Position numbers and translations under genes: made by a program
Notes under the pieces: model-generated
What the model was told of the DNA's origin: nothing
Seen by the model: the letters and a program-made list of their open reading frames with translations, nothing else
The model's database searches: none
From: Anthostomella pinea
Taxonomy: Eukaryota > Ascomycota > Sordariomycetes > Xylariales > Xylariaceae
DNA length: 64,000 nucleotides
Direction: 5' to 3'
NCBI GenBank assembly: GCA_963556695.1
Contig: CAUWAG010000003.1
Coordinates: 7,006,001 to 7,070,000, forward strand
Part shown: piece after piece, positions 23,501 to 33,706 of the stretch
Position numbering within the stretch: position 1 is the first letter of the stretch
Layout: the number at the start of each line of letters is the position of its first letter

Positions 23501-24240
23501 TGAATCCTGGTTTAGACATTATTTGCTAGCTCTTGTAGTTTATTGTCCGGTACTATCCAATGATTGGCCTTAGGGATTCGGTCCAGATCTCCCTGAATTA
23601 GAATGACTATTCGTAATGTCTTATGATCTGAGGTGCACTGAAGTGTATCATTGACTGAGACTTCAGCCATGGGCACATCTGAGAACACCAGATCTAGTAC
23701 ATTTCTGTCATCATGTGTTGGGACATCTGGTTCAGAAATCAAATCCAGTCCGTGGTCTGCCATAGTCTGTGCAAGTATAATACCACCATGATATCCTGGA
23801 TTGCTCGAGTCCTAGGACGTATCGCCAGCATTGAAATCTCCAGTTATAACGCAGCCAAAAGGTGGAGTCTATACTTCTAGAATGTCATCCACTTCCTGTG
23901 GGTTGTCACATGGCCGGTAGACACTGGCAAATGTAATGCCTTGTATCTTGACCCAGGTGATGTCTTGTGTAACATAAGGCCAAAATTAATCTGCTTAAAG
24001 ATATTTTCTCACATAAATGAGAGATCTGGGCCGTGTACTGTTGCTGTCCCAGGAATCAACCGGGGAATATATATCATAATTTGGGTGTGTCTTTATTCTC
24101 CTTCTTTTGCCTGGTGGTGTGCCAACCCAGGGCTCTTGCATCAGAATGATGTCTGCTTGTTCTCCTTTATAGTCAGTCAGGTTGATGACTAACTCTGTAG
24201 GACCTGTACTCTTTTGTCCTCTTGTTGTATTCACAGAATG
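20560..24240 (-). pseudogene. LINE copy 1 ORF2: endonuclease, reverse transcriptase, RNase H
   Basis: Fragments in order on the minus strand: an endonuclease start with 'ADIILMQEPWVGTPPG' (about 24150), further endonuclease pieces to about 23500, and a reverse transcriptase at 22812-22198 ('YRPISLLSCLGKGLE', 'DVKGAFDAALM', 'GLPRGSPASPILYML'). RNase H follows at about 21450-21050, and a C-x-C...H...C finger at about 20780. The RT active-site motif reads Tyr-Thr-Asp-Asn (near 22280) where copy 2 has Tyr-Ala-Asp-Asp, so polymerase activity should be lost. Many stops and frameshifts are present. Coordinates are approximate because no intact ORF remains. Confidence 0.85.
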
Positions 24241-24299
24241 TATGACTAGATGCCCGTGTCAATGTGTTTCGTTTGATGTACCTAACATTGACTGACAAC

Positions 24300-25860
24300 A
24301 ATGGTATCGGCATCTCTGGGATGAGTTGTATCTGTTGTGTCGATTTGCATTGTGATGTCTTCGTTATTATTGCTGGGTGTTGACCCAGCTTGGTTTCTGC
24401 CTGTTTTCATTGAAGGCCTTGGATCTGGCTCTTTCTCTACCCAGCCTTATTTCCTGGATTTGCTCCCATGTGTGCTTGTGGATGATGCCTTTCACAACCT
24501 TGGGGCGTGCAGGGCATTTGTCGAAGTTGGCAGCATGAGGTCCTTTGCAGTTGACACACTTTGGGATTGGTTTTTCGCACTCCCCCTGGTGTACTGCGCT
24601 GGCGCAGCGTGCATATACTTGTTTTTCACATCGGTAGTTCCTATAATGGTATCTAAAGTAGCTCGCACACTGGTGAACCTTGGGGGAGTATTGAATGTGC
24701 CTTTAGGTTATTAAGTGAAGAAAAAGCGTGAATAGTTTCTTTGCTGCACGGGGCAGAGAGATCACCTATGTGGTCTCCGGATCAGAATTAACTGTGTTCC
24801 TTAAGAGTATGCACCTTAAAGGTCTGTCACCTGTTTGGGCTTCAATTTCATTAGTAACAGCAATGTTGGTAATATTGATTGTCAACCCTTCCGCACTAAT
24901 GACCTTTCTTGGGCATCTATCGACCTTATAGTGATGCCAGACCGTGTGGGTCTCGATCTTTTCTGTCTTGAGAATGTCGGTGATTTCTTCTTAGAAGGCC
25001 AGGAGCTTAGCCTCAGTTGGCTTGTCCCTTAGGTATAAGATAAATCCGGAGGGGCATCGGGTCATTTCTCTAAGCTCTTAAGGGTGGAGCTTAAGTCTTC
25101 TGTTCAGTGTAGACTTTATTCCGTAAGGCTTTAGATGGCTATTATCCATGCGGACAAAGACCTGGAGATCTTCCTGTTTCTTCTTCAGTTGGTTGGTAGT
25201 GATAAGGGTGCCAGGCTATGTTTTCTTTATGGTAATGTTGACTGTCCGTGAATACTGTCGTTGGCTAGAGGAGACAGCTTGGGCGAAGGTCATGGTGGGC
25301 TTTACCATCCTTATCCCCCCAAAGATGGTCTTCTTTTTGAGCGGATCTCGGGTTTCTAGCCACTCGCTCAGACATTTAGAGAAGAAAGCGCTGAACTCCT
25401 TGGCATGAGAGTATAGTTCGGTTCCAGCTTTCTCAAGTGTTTTATTAATTGCTGTAGCACACTCTTGAAACATTGTCATCCTGGCTTTATAGAGGTGCTT
25501 GTTTTCAGCCAGTATTCTGGCAACTTGGTCCTGGCACACTGAGGAGAAGGTTTTATTCCTTATATTGCATATAATGGCTTGATCTGTCGAGATTTCGTTC
25601 AATTAAAGTCATTTCATTCCAGTGGTGCTGCTGGCATTAATATTTCAGGATTTTCCTTTTAGAGGGGAAATAATAATGAAGTCAGTCTCAGAGACCTGTG
25701 ACGGACTGCTGCTGATGTTGTCAAGCAGCGCCTGGCAGAGCCTGCTCGGAGTTGCCGGGCCGTATGTCTTTCTAGGGGCCGGGGATTTGAGCATGCCGCC
25801 GGTGGTCGTCTTTAGGACGGCCATGGGCATGTTTGAGGGCCCGTCGTGGAAGGGTGCCAT
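24300..25860 (-). pseudogene. LINE copy 1 ORF1 (gag-like, CCHC zinc knuckles)
   Basis: Starts with ATG at 25860 about 135 nt inside the element. It continues through 25645 (stop), resumes at 25602-25216 (helical, Lys/Glu-rich, ending in a 'MTFAQAV' segment), and further down holds Cys-x2-Cys-x3-His-x6-Cys (CVNCKGPHAANFDKC, near 24570-24530), preceded by a Cys-containing knuckle. This is the nucleic-acid-binding ORF1 protein of Tad1-like LINEs. It is broken by stops and frame changes, so no functional product is expected. The 3' limit is approximate. Confidence 0.75.
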
Positions 25861-25996
25861 CCGGCTTGTAAGAAAAAAAGGTTTGTGCCTTGGCAGAGAT
25901 AGTCAGTTACTGAGAGAAGTGCCTGCTTTAATGCAAATATCAAGGTTGCGCCCTAACAGCGGGGCGCCAAGAAAAATAGTTGTTTTTGTTTGGATG

Positions 25997-26010
25997 GGGC
26001 GGGGGACAGT
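25997..26010. repeat. Right target-site duplication of LINE copy 1 (14 bp)
   Basis: gggcgggggacagt, identical to 20390-20403. Confidence 0.9.
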
Positions 26011-26358
26011 GTCGGGCTTCACGGCCTCGGCCACGGGCACGGCGTGGCTTTCGGTCTCCCATGTCTCGGCGATGGATTCGAATGAGGGCACGTGTATAGG
26101 CCGCACGGGTCTGGGGTCGAATAAATCGCTGCTGTAGGCGAGGTTGACTTCGTAGAGCGGTGGCACCGTGATGGTGGGCTCGCTTCGCACTTGCTCACTG
26201 GGCCGGGTGGTGCTCTTCTCGGTTTCGTTCACAGTGGACTTGTGCTTGGTGCTCTTTCTGTTCTTGCTGTCCTTCTTTTCGATGTTTGCGTTGACTCTGT
26301 AGAGCCGTGGCATGGTGGCGGCCGAATCGGCCAAGAAGAATCTTCTGGATATTATCAT
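26011..26358 (-). pseudogene. 5' part of host gene A, interrupted by the LINE
   Basis: Opens with ATG at 26358 (or the Met 15 codons later, before Pro-Arg-Leu-Tyr). It encodes a Lys/Ser/Thr-rich segment followed by a Pro-rich region with 'PPLYEVNLAY' and 'RPIHVPSFESIAETWETESH'. It runs into the target-site duplication as ...Asp-Thr-Val-Pro-Arg-Pro and then into element sequence. Its codons are GC-rich, unlike the element. Ignoring the insertion, Arg-Pro is followed in frame by Thr-Gly-Ile-Arg from the left flank at 20389. The protein family is unknown to me. Confidence 0.6.
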
Positions 26359-26410
26359 GATGGATGCGTTGGTGTTGAGTTCGTTCAGAAATGCTTGCTT
26401 GTTTGGTGAG

Positions 26411-27411
26411 TGATAGTAAGGATTTGGCTCCGACTTATTTCAGCCCCACCATTCTGGGGGATCAGTTTATATAAGTGTTTGAGGTATCTCCGCTTACTAT
26501 GAGTTAGTTGTTGTCGACCTACAGAGGCGTGTTGAAACTGGCGGCAGCGAAAGCTTATTACTTTAGAGTTTACAGATGCGCAATTTACTTGGTACTCCTC
26601 AAGCCACATTCTAGCCGATTAAGAGTGAGAACTTTCGGTGCTTGTCCAATCACTCAGAGTGACTTTGCACCTGCTTTTCCACGACATTGAGAAGCCTAGA
26701 AAGGGCCGAGGCCGAGTCTTATGGTCTACAAGTTCAGGGCTTGGGCTTGATAGGGGTAAGCATGTGGTCAACGTAGAATCAAACCACATTCCAACTGGAG
26801 AATATTCAATAAAAAGTCAAGAGCTTATAAGGGATGCAGTTGGTTAAACTGTACTAACGGATAGTATTTTAATTAGCTATCCTTACATTCAGCAGTACAT
26901 AAGTTATGCTCTTTATACCTGATGTGCTAGCTGCTTAACACACACTGCTACAGAAATGGACAAACTGAGATCGACAACGGGAGCTAGAGCAAAAGCTAGC
27001 GCTGGCAGGAACCGAATCTGTTCCCGTATATGTCGGTGTGTGTCAACCGTGCCGTACCTCTACACACCGTATTCACTAAGTAATCTCAATCGGAGTCCCC
27101 TGTCTAGCGCGAGTGGCTTGCGCGCGAAAATCAGAGCACCAGCCGCATCTACTTGTGGCTTGATAACAGATAATCTCAAAGAGAAGCCACTTGAGGCTGG
27201 TGAGGCTCTTTTTCGCGCGTAAGCCACTCGCGCTAGACAGGGATACTCGAATTGAGATTACTTAGTGAATACGGTATGAAGGTGGGTTCTGCTTACAAAT
27301 CTCATTGACCTCAGCTCGATGACCAAGCTCCATAGGCCACTCAGTACTACTTGAGAGCACTTCTACTTATTGAAGATCTTCCTGGAACAGTCTGACCATC
27401 GTCAAGGCATC
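26411..27411. other. Intergenic region holding a foldback element
   Basis: No gene is supported. It contains the 210-bp inverted-repeat element at 27066-27275 and the promoter region of the HD-domain gene. Confidence 0.5.
27066..27275. mobile_element. Foldback/MITE-like element with long inverted repeats
   Basis: The left end accgtattcactaagtaatc is matched in inverted orientation at the right end (ending at 27275). Homology between arms continues inward through 'ctgtctagcgcgagtggctt' and 'cgcgcgaaaa' to within about 20 bases of the centre, so nearly the whole 210 bp can fold into a hairpin with bulges. There is no ORF. I could not assign a target-site duplication or a transposase family. 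Confidence 0.65.
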
Positions 27412-28131
27412 ATGTGTCCACCTATCTCCGGTGCTGCAGCCGCAGCCAGCGCGCCCTCTAGCTCCAATCGTGCAGGCACGGATGAGCGCGCATTAGAGCA
27501 CATACCCAACGACGACCTCTCCCGTAACGTTTATAGCTACGCTGCCAATAATTTACACCCTTTGATCCTAGCTCACAGCTTGCGCGTCTACCTCTTCGCC
27601 AAAGCTCTCGCTGAACGCGAACACTCCGACTGGGCCACTCCCGACCGCCTACCCCTACTTTTTACAGCATGCATATGCCACGACATGGGCACCTGCGCCT
27701 CGCACGACGGACCCCAGCGCTTCGAAGTCGAAGGCGGCGATGCTGCAGTCTCACTCCTCACCCACCACGGCGGCAATGTCTCGGAACAGGATAAGCACGA
27801 AGTCTGGGTCGCCATCGCTCTGCATACTTCTCGTGGAATCGCTGAACGTATCTCTCTTCTCGCCCGTCTGGTTCGGTTGGCGGTTGGGATGGATTTCAAG
27901 CTTTCTGCTGCGATGCCGCTTACGACTGCGGAGGAGGTTCAGAGGTTTGAGGGGTTGTTCCCGCGTGGGGAGATTGAGAAGGTGCTGGGTGATGCTGTCA
28001 CGGATCAGGTTCTCGGGAAGCCGGATGATGAGGGAAGGGGTGTTAAGGCGCCTGGAGCTAGTTGGCCTGGTGATTTGGTTAGGGGGAAGGCGGAAAACCC
28101 AGATTGGGAAGGGGTGAACAAGGCTTTCTGA
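27412..28131 (+). CDS. HD-domain protein (cyanamide hydratase-like)
   Basis: A 239-residue single-exon protein from the first ATG at 27412. It shows the HD-domain metal-binding pattern: His55 in 'ILAHSLRVYLF', His90-Asp91 in 'CICHDMG', and a downstream His in 'AIALHTSRG', with a helical core between. HD proteins of this size and layout in fungi are often annotated as cyanamide hydratase or HD-type phosphohydrolases; the substrate cannot be told from sequence. An Ala/Ser-rich N-terminus of about 25 residues is probably flexible. The codons are GC-rich and the frame is undisturbed, so it looks functional. Confidence 0.8.
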   Translation: MCPPISGAAAAASAPSSSNRAGTDERALEHIPNDDLSRNVYSYAANNLHPLILAHSLRVYLFAKALAEREHSDWATPDRLPLLFTACICHDMGTCASHDGPQRFEVEGGDAAVSLLTHHGGNVSEQDKHEVWVAIALHTSRGIAERISLLARLVRLAVGMDFKLSAAMPLTTAEEVQRFEGLFPRGEIEKVLGDAVTDQVLGKPDDEGRGVKAPGASWPGDLVRGKAENPDWEGVNKAF

Positions 28132-28323
28132 GGGAGGTGGTGGTTGTGATGGTTGCCGGTGGTACGACACGTTTCTGATTTGATATGGAAGTCAATGCTT
28201 GGCAACGAAACAGCATAGATACCAATTTTAAGTCCTACGTCATGCATCTCACCCTAGGAAATTCAGATTTTCCCGGGCCAGAAGTGTTCTTCTATCTAAT
28301 TATACCAATGATCATGATGGTCT

Positions 28324-28782
28324 CTATGGTGAGCATCGAGTCAGGAGAGGGATGAAGACCACGGCGACCGCTACCAACATAACCACAGCAACCTCATATG
28401 CGTTGAACCCGCTGTGAACCGAACCGCCTGTAACTACCCCCGTTCCTCCGTTGACAGTGGTGCAGGACATTGCCGCTGTGTGGTTGGTGCAACTAGGTGC
28501 CATTTGACGATCGGCTATGGTCTTGTGGTTGTCGCTGCCACGTTTGGCATTGGTATCTGTCTTTAAAGATATCAGTGGGTGCTCTTGAGGTGATCAAATT
28601 TATAGTGGCATACTTACCGGTTGATTTAACTTGGCAGGGGTCATTTCGATGACCTTGGGGTAGCTTGGGACTGGGTCGGTTGTTGGGTACGCTGAGGTTT
28701 GTGGTGTGGTGAAGTAGTTAGATTCAAGGCCAGGCATCAGCTTTAGCACTACGGGTAGGTCAGCACATAAGTTGGCATTCAT
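28324..28782 (-). CDS. Small protein with C-terminal membrane segment, 2 exons
   Basis: Exon 1 is 28782-28618 and exon 2 is 28560-28324, with a GTAAGT donor, an AAAG acceptor and phase 0, giving 133 residues. The N-terminal half is Pro/Thr/Ser-rich. A Gly/Val-rich stretch precedes one hydrophobic helix near the end ('EVAVVMLVAVAVVFIPLL'), followed by a short 'TRCSP' tail. It could be a tail-anchored or type III single-pass protein. I do not recognise a family. A shorter gene or a chance ORF pair remains possible, but the clean splice sites and the membrane helix favour a real gene. Confidence 0.45.
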
Positions 28783-29372
28783 TTTTGGCGTTTGTGTGGG
28801 CAGTGGACGGCTCTAGGTGCTTCTTCAGGATCTGAAAGAGAAGGATTTCCCGAGACAGACTTGAAATATATATGTCTCTGATGTAGGAAACACATGACTT
28901 ACTGATTCGAACATTGGACTCCAAGAATATAATCACATGATGAAATACAGGCTACTGAGTAATCTTATATTTATCTTGCACCACTTCCTAACCCCAACGG
29001 GGACTTTTCGAATATCGGTGACTATGTTTACTTACACAAGGCGGTTTGAGAAGCTTCTGCAGGTGAATCAAACAGGTGCAAGCTGAGTCGTGGGCTATTC
29101 GCTCTCAGTAGGAATGACATCTTAAAGGGATTTGAGATACCGACAGACACCAATCAAAAATCATACAATGTCGATCCCAAGCAGCCAATCGAGGGTCTGA
29201 CACAGCCTCGATCGCATCAGGCAGGACTGCTACGTCAGCAAGCGAGCGGGGCTCATTCGTTTGAATCCACGCTGGCATTTCCGAGGGGCTTCCCCCCAAA
29301 ATTCGTCCTTTCTATTCAAAGATCCCGTCAAACTTCAAGTGGCATGTCAAGACTACCTTGGCCCAAGCCAAC
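28783..29372. other. Intergenic region upstream of the HET gene
   Basis: No gene or repeat is recognised. Confidence 0.5.
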
Positions 29373-31239
29373 ATGCGGCTCATCAACGTTCACACTCTGC
29401 AGCTCGAAGAATATTTTGGAGGAAGTATCCCACCCTACGCCATCTTGTGACACGTCGGGGCCTGAGGAAGTCACCTTTCAGGAATGGCATGATCGCGAGA
29501 GGCGTAGACACAAATCTGGGTACGCAAAGATTTGCAGAGCCTGTCGACAAGCCCAAGAGGATAACCTACAGTATCTATGGTGCGATACAAACTGCATCGA
29601 CAAACCCAGCTTGTCAGAGTTGAGCGAAGCTATCAATTCAATGTACAATTGGTACAAGGACTCCGCTATCTGCTACGCGTACTTGGAAGACGTGTCTGCT
29701 CAGGACGATGTGGAATCGTCCATGCGGAAGAGCCGCTGGTTCACTCGAGGCTGGACCCTACAGGAATTATTGGCTCCAAGCAGACTCGTCTATTATGATG
29801 GCAACTGGCTACCACTCGGTTCCGGAACAGAGAAGAGAACTCTGGTGTTGCAGATTACGGGAATTCCTGAAAGCTACCTTTCTGACGAACTTTCCGAGGA
29901 ACTTTCTGACGAACGTTTTAACGAATACATCGACATAAAAGACCTCTCAAGGGCCAGCATCGCCCAAAGAATGTCGTGGCTGTCGAGAAGGCAGACAACC
30001 AGAGTCGAAGACATGGCTTATTGCATGCTTGGTATTTTTGACCTCAACATGCCCTTATTATACGGTGAAGGATCCAAGGCCTTTCTCAGGCTCCAGGAAG
30101 AGCTGATCCGAGTGTCCAACGACCACACAATCTTTTGTTGGAACTGGATCGAGAGCATTGTCCCCCCAGACTGGGCCAGCATGCTGTCCCCTGCGCCTGC
30201 CGTATTTGAGGGTTGTGGGCACTTCGTTCCAGCCGAATCAGATAGTATTTCCACGTTTTCGATGACGAATTCTGGTTTATCCATCCAACTCGGAAGCGTT
30301 GATGCTGCAGGATATGTTTTTGTCATCTTGAATGCCCGCAATCTTCAAAAGCCTGGGAAAGCCGAAATAATTTCCCGTTTTGGGATCCCGCTGCGTCGGT
30401 CGGTCCATGCTGCCACATGGGCTAGACAGAAATTTCCGCCTTCGCCCACTCAGATTTCCCGCCACTGGATATCAGCGAACGGACTTTACTACGTTGCCAG
30501 ATCCGAATCGAGGGTTCGTGCTTTCGTGAATCAACCGTCGGCTGAAGAATTCAATCACGGGATATTGTTGACGTTCGAAAACCGGGCTCTTGCTCAATTA
30601 GGTTATCAGGTACTGGAGGTAGAGGGCTGTTGGGATTCACAGAGAAGTGTATTCTTCTTGAACCCGGTCCGCCACACGAGTGCCTCCAGAGGAATATTTG
30701 GCTTCGAGGTGTGGCGCTCTGAAACCGACATGACATATCGAAACGGCCGCTTGACGATATCTTTTGTGATGTCAGGTAGCCAGCTCAGGCTCACAACCCT
30801 GACCTCGAGCTCTGGCTACAATCGAGAGCGCTGGCACTGGAAAGACGGCTCATGGCATCAGCGGGATAGATCCCAGACGAGGAAGAGTTTGCGAAAGCTC
30901 ACAGATGGAGCCTTCCTGATGGAAAAAGACACGGAGTCTCGCTCTTACTCCTCCCTCAGAGATACGTGGTCATACTCCGAAGAAGCAGATGCCACTGTCG
31001 CTACAGACAACCCCGCGCGCGAAGACAGTTGGGCAATATATCATAGCCCCGCACAGCCCTTGTTTGGCACCAAAACAACCATCGTGCCCGTTCACGTCTC
31101 TTTCAGCCGCACAACGAAGTACGAAAGGTTCCCCGAGCGCAACGATCCTGTTCAGGCCATGTGCGCTGAAGAGGAAGAGGAGGAGCAGATAGATGCAGAG
31201 TCAAGCGATGAAGAAATGGGAGGAGTGCTAGTCGGATGA
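29373..31239 (+). pseudogene. HET-domain (heterokaryon incompatibility) gene with a frameshift in the signature motif
   Basis: The expected start 'MRLINVHTLQLEEYFG' opens at 29373 and runs to 'PPYAIL', then hits TGA at about 29448. The rest of the HET domain continues in the next frame as '..T-x-GPEEVTFQEWHDRE', then 'YLWCDTNCIDK', 'SRWFTRGWTLQELLAP' and 'RVEDMAYCMLGIFDLNMPLLYGEG', the classic HET blocks. The ORF then stays open to 31239 with an acidic C-terminus. At the break, the family's Ser-His-Thr-Trp-Gly has lost two bases in the Ser codon, and its His and Trp positions read Asp and Ser. No small intron restores it. HET proteins trigger cell death when incompatible hyphae fuse. This allele is probably inactive unless the break is an assembly error. 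Confidence 0.8.
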
Positions 31240-32267
31240 TCGGGATACCAAGTCGATTCTACTTATCTAGAGAAGCTGAATGGGAACTCTCATTGCGACG
31301 GAAATATTCAATGACCAAAGTAGCCCGTTGGGTTGAAGCCCCTCGTAATCAGTGCTAGCATCAGAACCCAGTTCTCGGAGTTGAAGGGAACGCCCACATA
31401 GTAGTTTATTCTAGATCAAGTCCACTCGGGTGCTTTCGGGCGATCAGCCATTCTTTCGTCTTAATTCTTATTCTCGATCATGCTAGGACAAGTGCTGATG
31501 GGGTTTGTCCTCAATTAACATGGTCAGTATAAATTAGGGAAAGGTCAAGAGTTTATAGGGATATTTAGCTATACCGTTGCAATCAATTTGGTAGGCGACA
31601 TCTCGATGGCTCTATGATGGCTTGGCCTCCTTTGCTAGCTTGCTCGACTAGAAACTTATACTGGCTTATTAGGAGTCAGAAGGACAACTACATGTGCTTA
31701 CATGTGCTTACATATCGACATGTTGTGCCTTTTGGTAGCTTTCCCAGATGCTGACAAATCACAAGTCTTGTTGTAATCTATCAGTGGTCTGTGTGGTGCT
31801 TGATTAAAAGGTCGGATGGAAAGGATTCCATCCGAGATGTATCTAAATACCTAAATTACAGTGGTGAGGTACCTGGGGCAACAAAGGGTTGCCAGGCAGC
31901 CTTCATCAGGTAACCTCCAACATATCTGGTGGGGTTCCAGAATACTCCATATGGGTCCATGCACTGGATCCACAATGTAGAGGATAGTCCACTAACGAGT
32001 CTCGCCACCAACGGTGTGGAGACCGCGCGGCCGGGCACGCCCAACACGCATTATTCAGCATCCAGCTCCTATCCATCCCGTCATCCAACGTACCTAGATT
32101 GAATTGAATCGCAATAGCTCAAGCTTCTACGTAAACCAGGATCTCTCAAACCCTATTAGGCAGTGCCTTCACCTGGCTTTCTTTGATCAAGTCTCGCACA
32201 TGAGGTGAATGATGTCGTGAGACGCCATCGACCAACCCACATAAACTCCCGACTCAACGGTCTACCG
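31240..32267. other. Intergenic, AT-richer region
   Basis: No gene is supported. A short direct duplication 'acatgtgctt' occurs near 31690-31712. Confidence 0.5.
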
Positions 32268-33599
32268 ATGATGAACGCCCACGGGTCGGCGACGGTGATG
32301 GAGGAAGGACGGGGTCGCGACACCCGCATCGAGCCCTACCAGCAAGCCCAGAGCCTCCTCCAGCAAATCTGGGCATCTCCGCACTACCGCCGTCGAGCGC
32401 CGTCGCCAATGTCCTACCCTCCCATCTCCAGCATCCCGCGCACCTCCCCCGAGCGCCTCGCCCTCGCCCCCGTCGACGACCCGTCCGCCACGGCCTCGAC
32501 CATCTTCTACCTCGCCTACGGCTCCAATCTCTGCGCCGAGATCTTCCTCGGCGTGCGCGGCATCCGGCCCATCAGCCAGATCAACGTCTCGGCGCCGGCA
32601 TTCGACCTGACATTCGACCTGCCCGGCCTGCCGTACCAAGAACCCTGCTTCGCCAACACCGCTCCGCGCAGGATCCCCAAGCCGCCCCCCTTCGACCCGC
32701 CGAAGCTGCCGCCGTACACAGATTATGACGATGATGCCCCTTCGGTCGCTTTCCCCTCCCTCCCGGATCCCGGCCCGACGTGGAATAAGGGCCTGTTCGG
32801 CGTCGTGTACGAGGTGACGCCCGAGGACTACGCGACGATCGTCAAGACCGAGGGCGGCGGCGCCAGCTACCACGACGTGCTGACGCCGTGCCTGGCTTTG
32901 CCGCCGGCAATGCGCGTGCCCGAGAAGCCGCCCGTTCCGGAACTGCCGCGGCCATTCCTAGCACACACCCTGTACGCGCCGCGCCTGCCGGATCTGCCCG
33001 GCGACGACGATGACGACGACGATGGCAAAGACAGCCATGACGAGAACACAGGGGAAAACGGAGATATAATCAGGGACGACGGCGACGACGGCGACCACGA
33101 CCCCCGCAAAAAGAAATGGTTCCGCAAGCTCCTCCTGCCCGTCCGCCGCCCGGCCCCGTACTACGCGCAGCCCTCGCCGCGCTACCTGAAGCTGCTCCGC
33201 GACGGCGCCGCCGAGCACTACCTGCCGGACGACTACCAGGCGTACCTCGCAGCACTGCCAGCGTACACCATCACTACGCATCGGCAGGCCGTCGGCCGCT
33301 TCTTGTTCTCGCTATTCGCCATCCCCTTCATCTTCGCGCTGATACGTCTGCGCGGGCTGTTGAGCGACGGGAATGGGAACGTGCCCCGCTGGTTCGTGGT
33401 CGTCATGAACGTGGTGTTCAATCTGATGTGGATGCTGTATGATTCTGTGTTTAAGCCTGTGTTTGGGGATGGGGAAAGGACTTTGGAGGAGGACGATGAC
33501 GGCGGGGATGAGGGTGGGATAGGTCGTGGGGTTGGGGGAATAGGGGCCGGAGGGAGTCGATGGGGAAGCGAGAAAAGTGCTTTGCTTGGGGACTGGTAG
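32268..33599 (+). CDS. Gamma-glutamylcyclotransferase-like (AIG2-fold) protein with C-terminal membrane segment
   Basis: A 443-residue single-exon protein from ATG 32268 (a second ATG follows directly). The fold signature 'FYLAYGSNLCAEIF' at about residues 82-95 is the glycine-rich YGSN loop of gamma-glutamylcyclotransferases. It is followed by 'FDLTFDLPGLPYQEPCFANT' and 'LFGVVYEVTPEDYATIVKTEG', which fit the family's catalytic-fold blocks. An Asp-rich spacer (about residues 244-275), then 'YLKLLRDGAAEHYLPDDYQAYL', leads into a hydrophobic stretch ('FLFSLFAIPFIFALI') and a second hydrophobic segment. It may therefore be anchored in a membrane. Enzymes of this fold release 5-oxoproline from gamma-glutamyl peptides; the actual substrate is unknown. 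Confidence 0.8.
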   Translation: MMNAHGSATVMEEGRGRDTRIEPYQQAQSLLQQIWASPHYRRRAPSPMSYPPISSIPRTSPERLALAPVDDPSATASTIFYLAYGSNLCAEIFLGVRGIRPISQINVSAPAFDLTFDLPGLPYQEPCFANTAPRRIPKPPPFDPPKLPPYTDYDDDAPSVAFPSLPDPGPTWNKGLFGVVYEVTPEDYATIVKTEGGGASYHDVLTPCLALPPAMRVPEKPPVPELPRPFLAHTLYAPRLPDLPGDDDDDDDGKDSHDENTGENGDIIRDDGDDGDHDPRKKKWFRKLLLPVRRPAPYYAQPSPRYLKLLRDGAAEHYLPDDYQAYLAALPAYTITTHRQAVGRFLFSLFAIPFIFALIRLRGLLSDGNGNVPRWFVVVMNVVFNLMWMLYDSVFKPVFGDGERTLEEDDDGGDEGGIGRGVGGIGAGGSRWGSEKSALLGDW

Positions 33600-33706
33600 A
33601 GTTTGCTGGTAGTGTTGAAGATTTGTGCCGGGTAGGTATTTTCCATGAATATGAGCACTTTCGCTCTCCCTTTCAGTCATTGTCCGCTCTTTTACTACGG
33701 GTAGCA

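Larger units (their letters stand above)
20404..25996 (-). mobile_element. Full-length but mutated LINE retrotransposon (Tad1/I-like), copy 1
   Basis: A non-LTR retrotransposon of about 5.6 kb in minus orientation, bounded by a 14-bp target-site duplication. Its 3' end is an 'acaaacaaac'-type tail next to the left duplication. From 5' to 3' it has a short leader, a gag-like ORF1 with CCHC knuckles, then ORF2 with apurinic endonuclease, reverse transcriptase, RNase H and a C-terminal CCHC-type finger. This layout fits the fungal Tad1 group. Both ORFs are broken by many stops, and the base composition is AT-shifted relative to the second copy (61223-63591), consistent with RIP. It lies inside a host reading frame. 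Confidence 0.9.
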
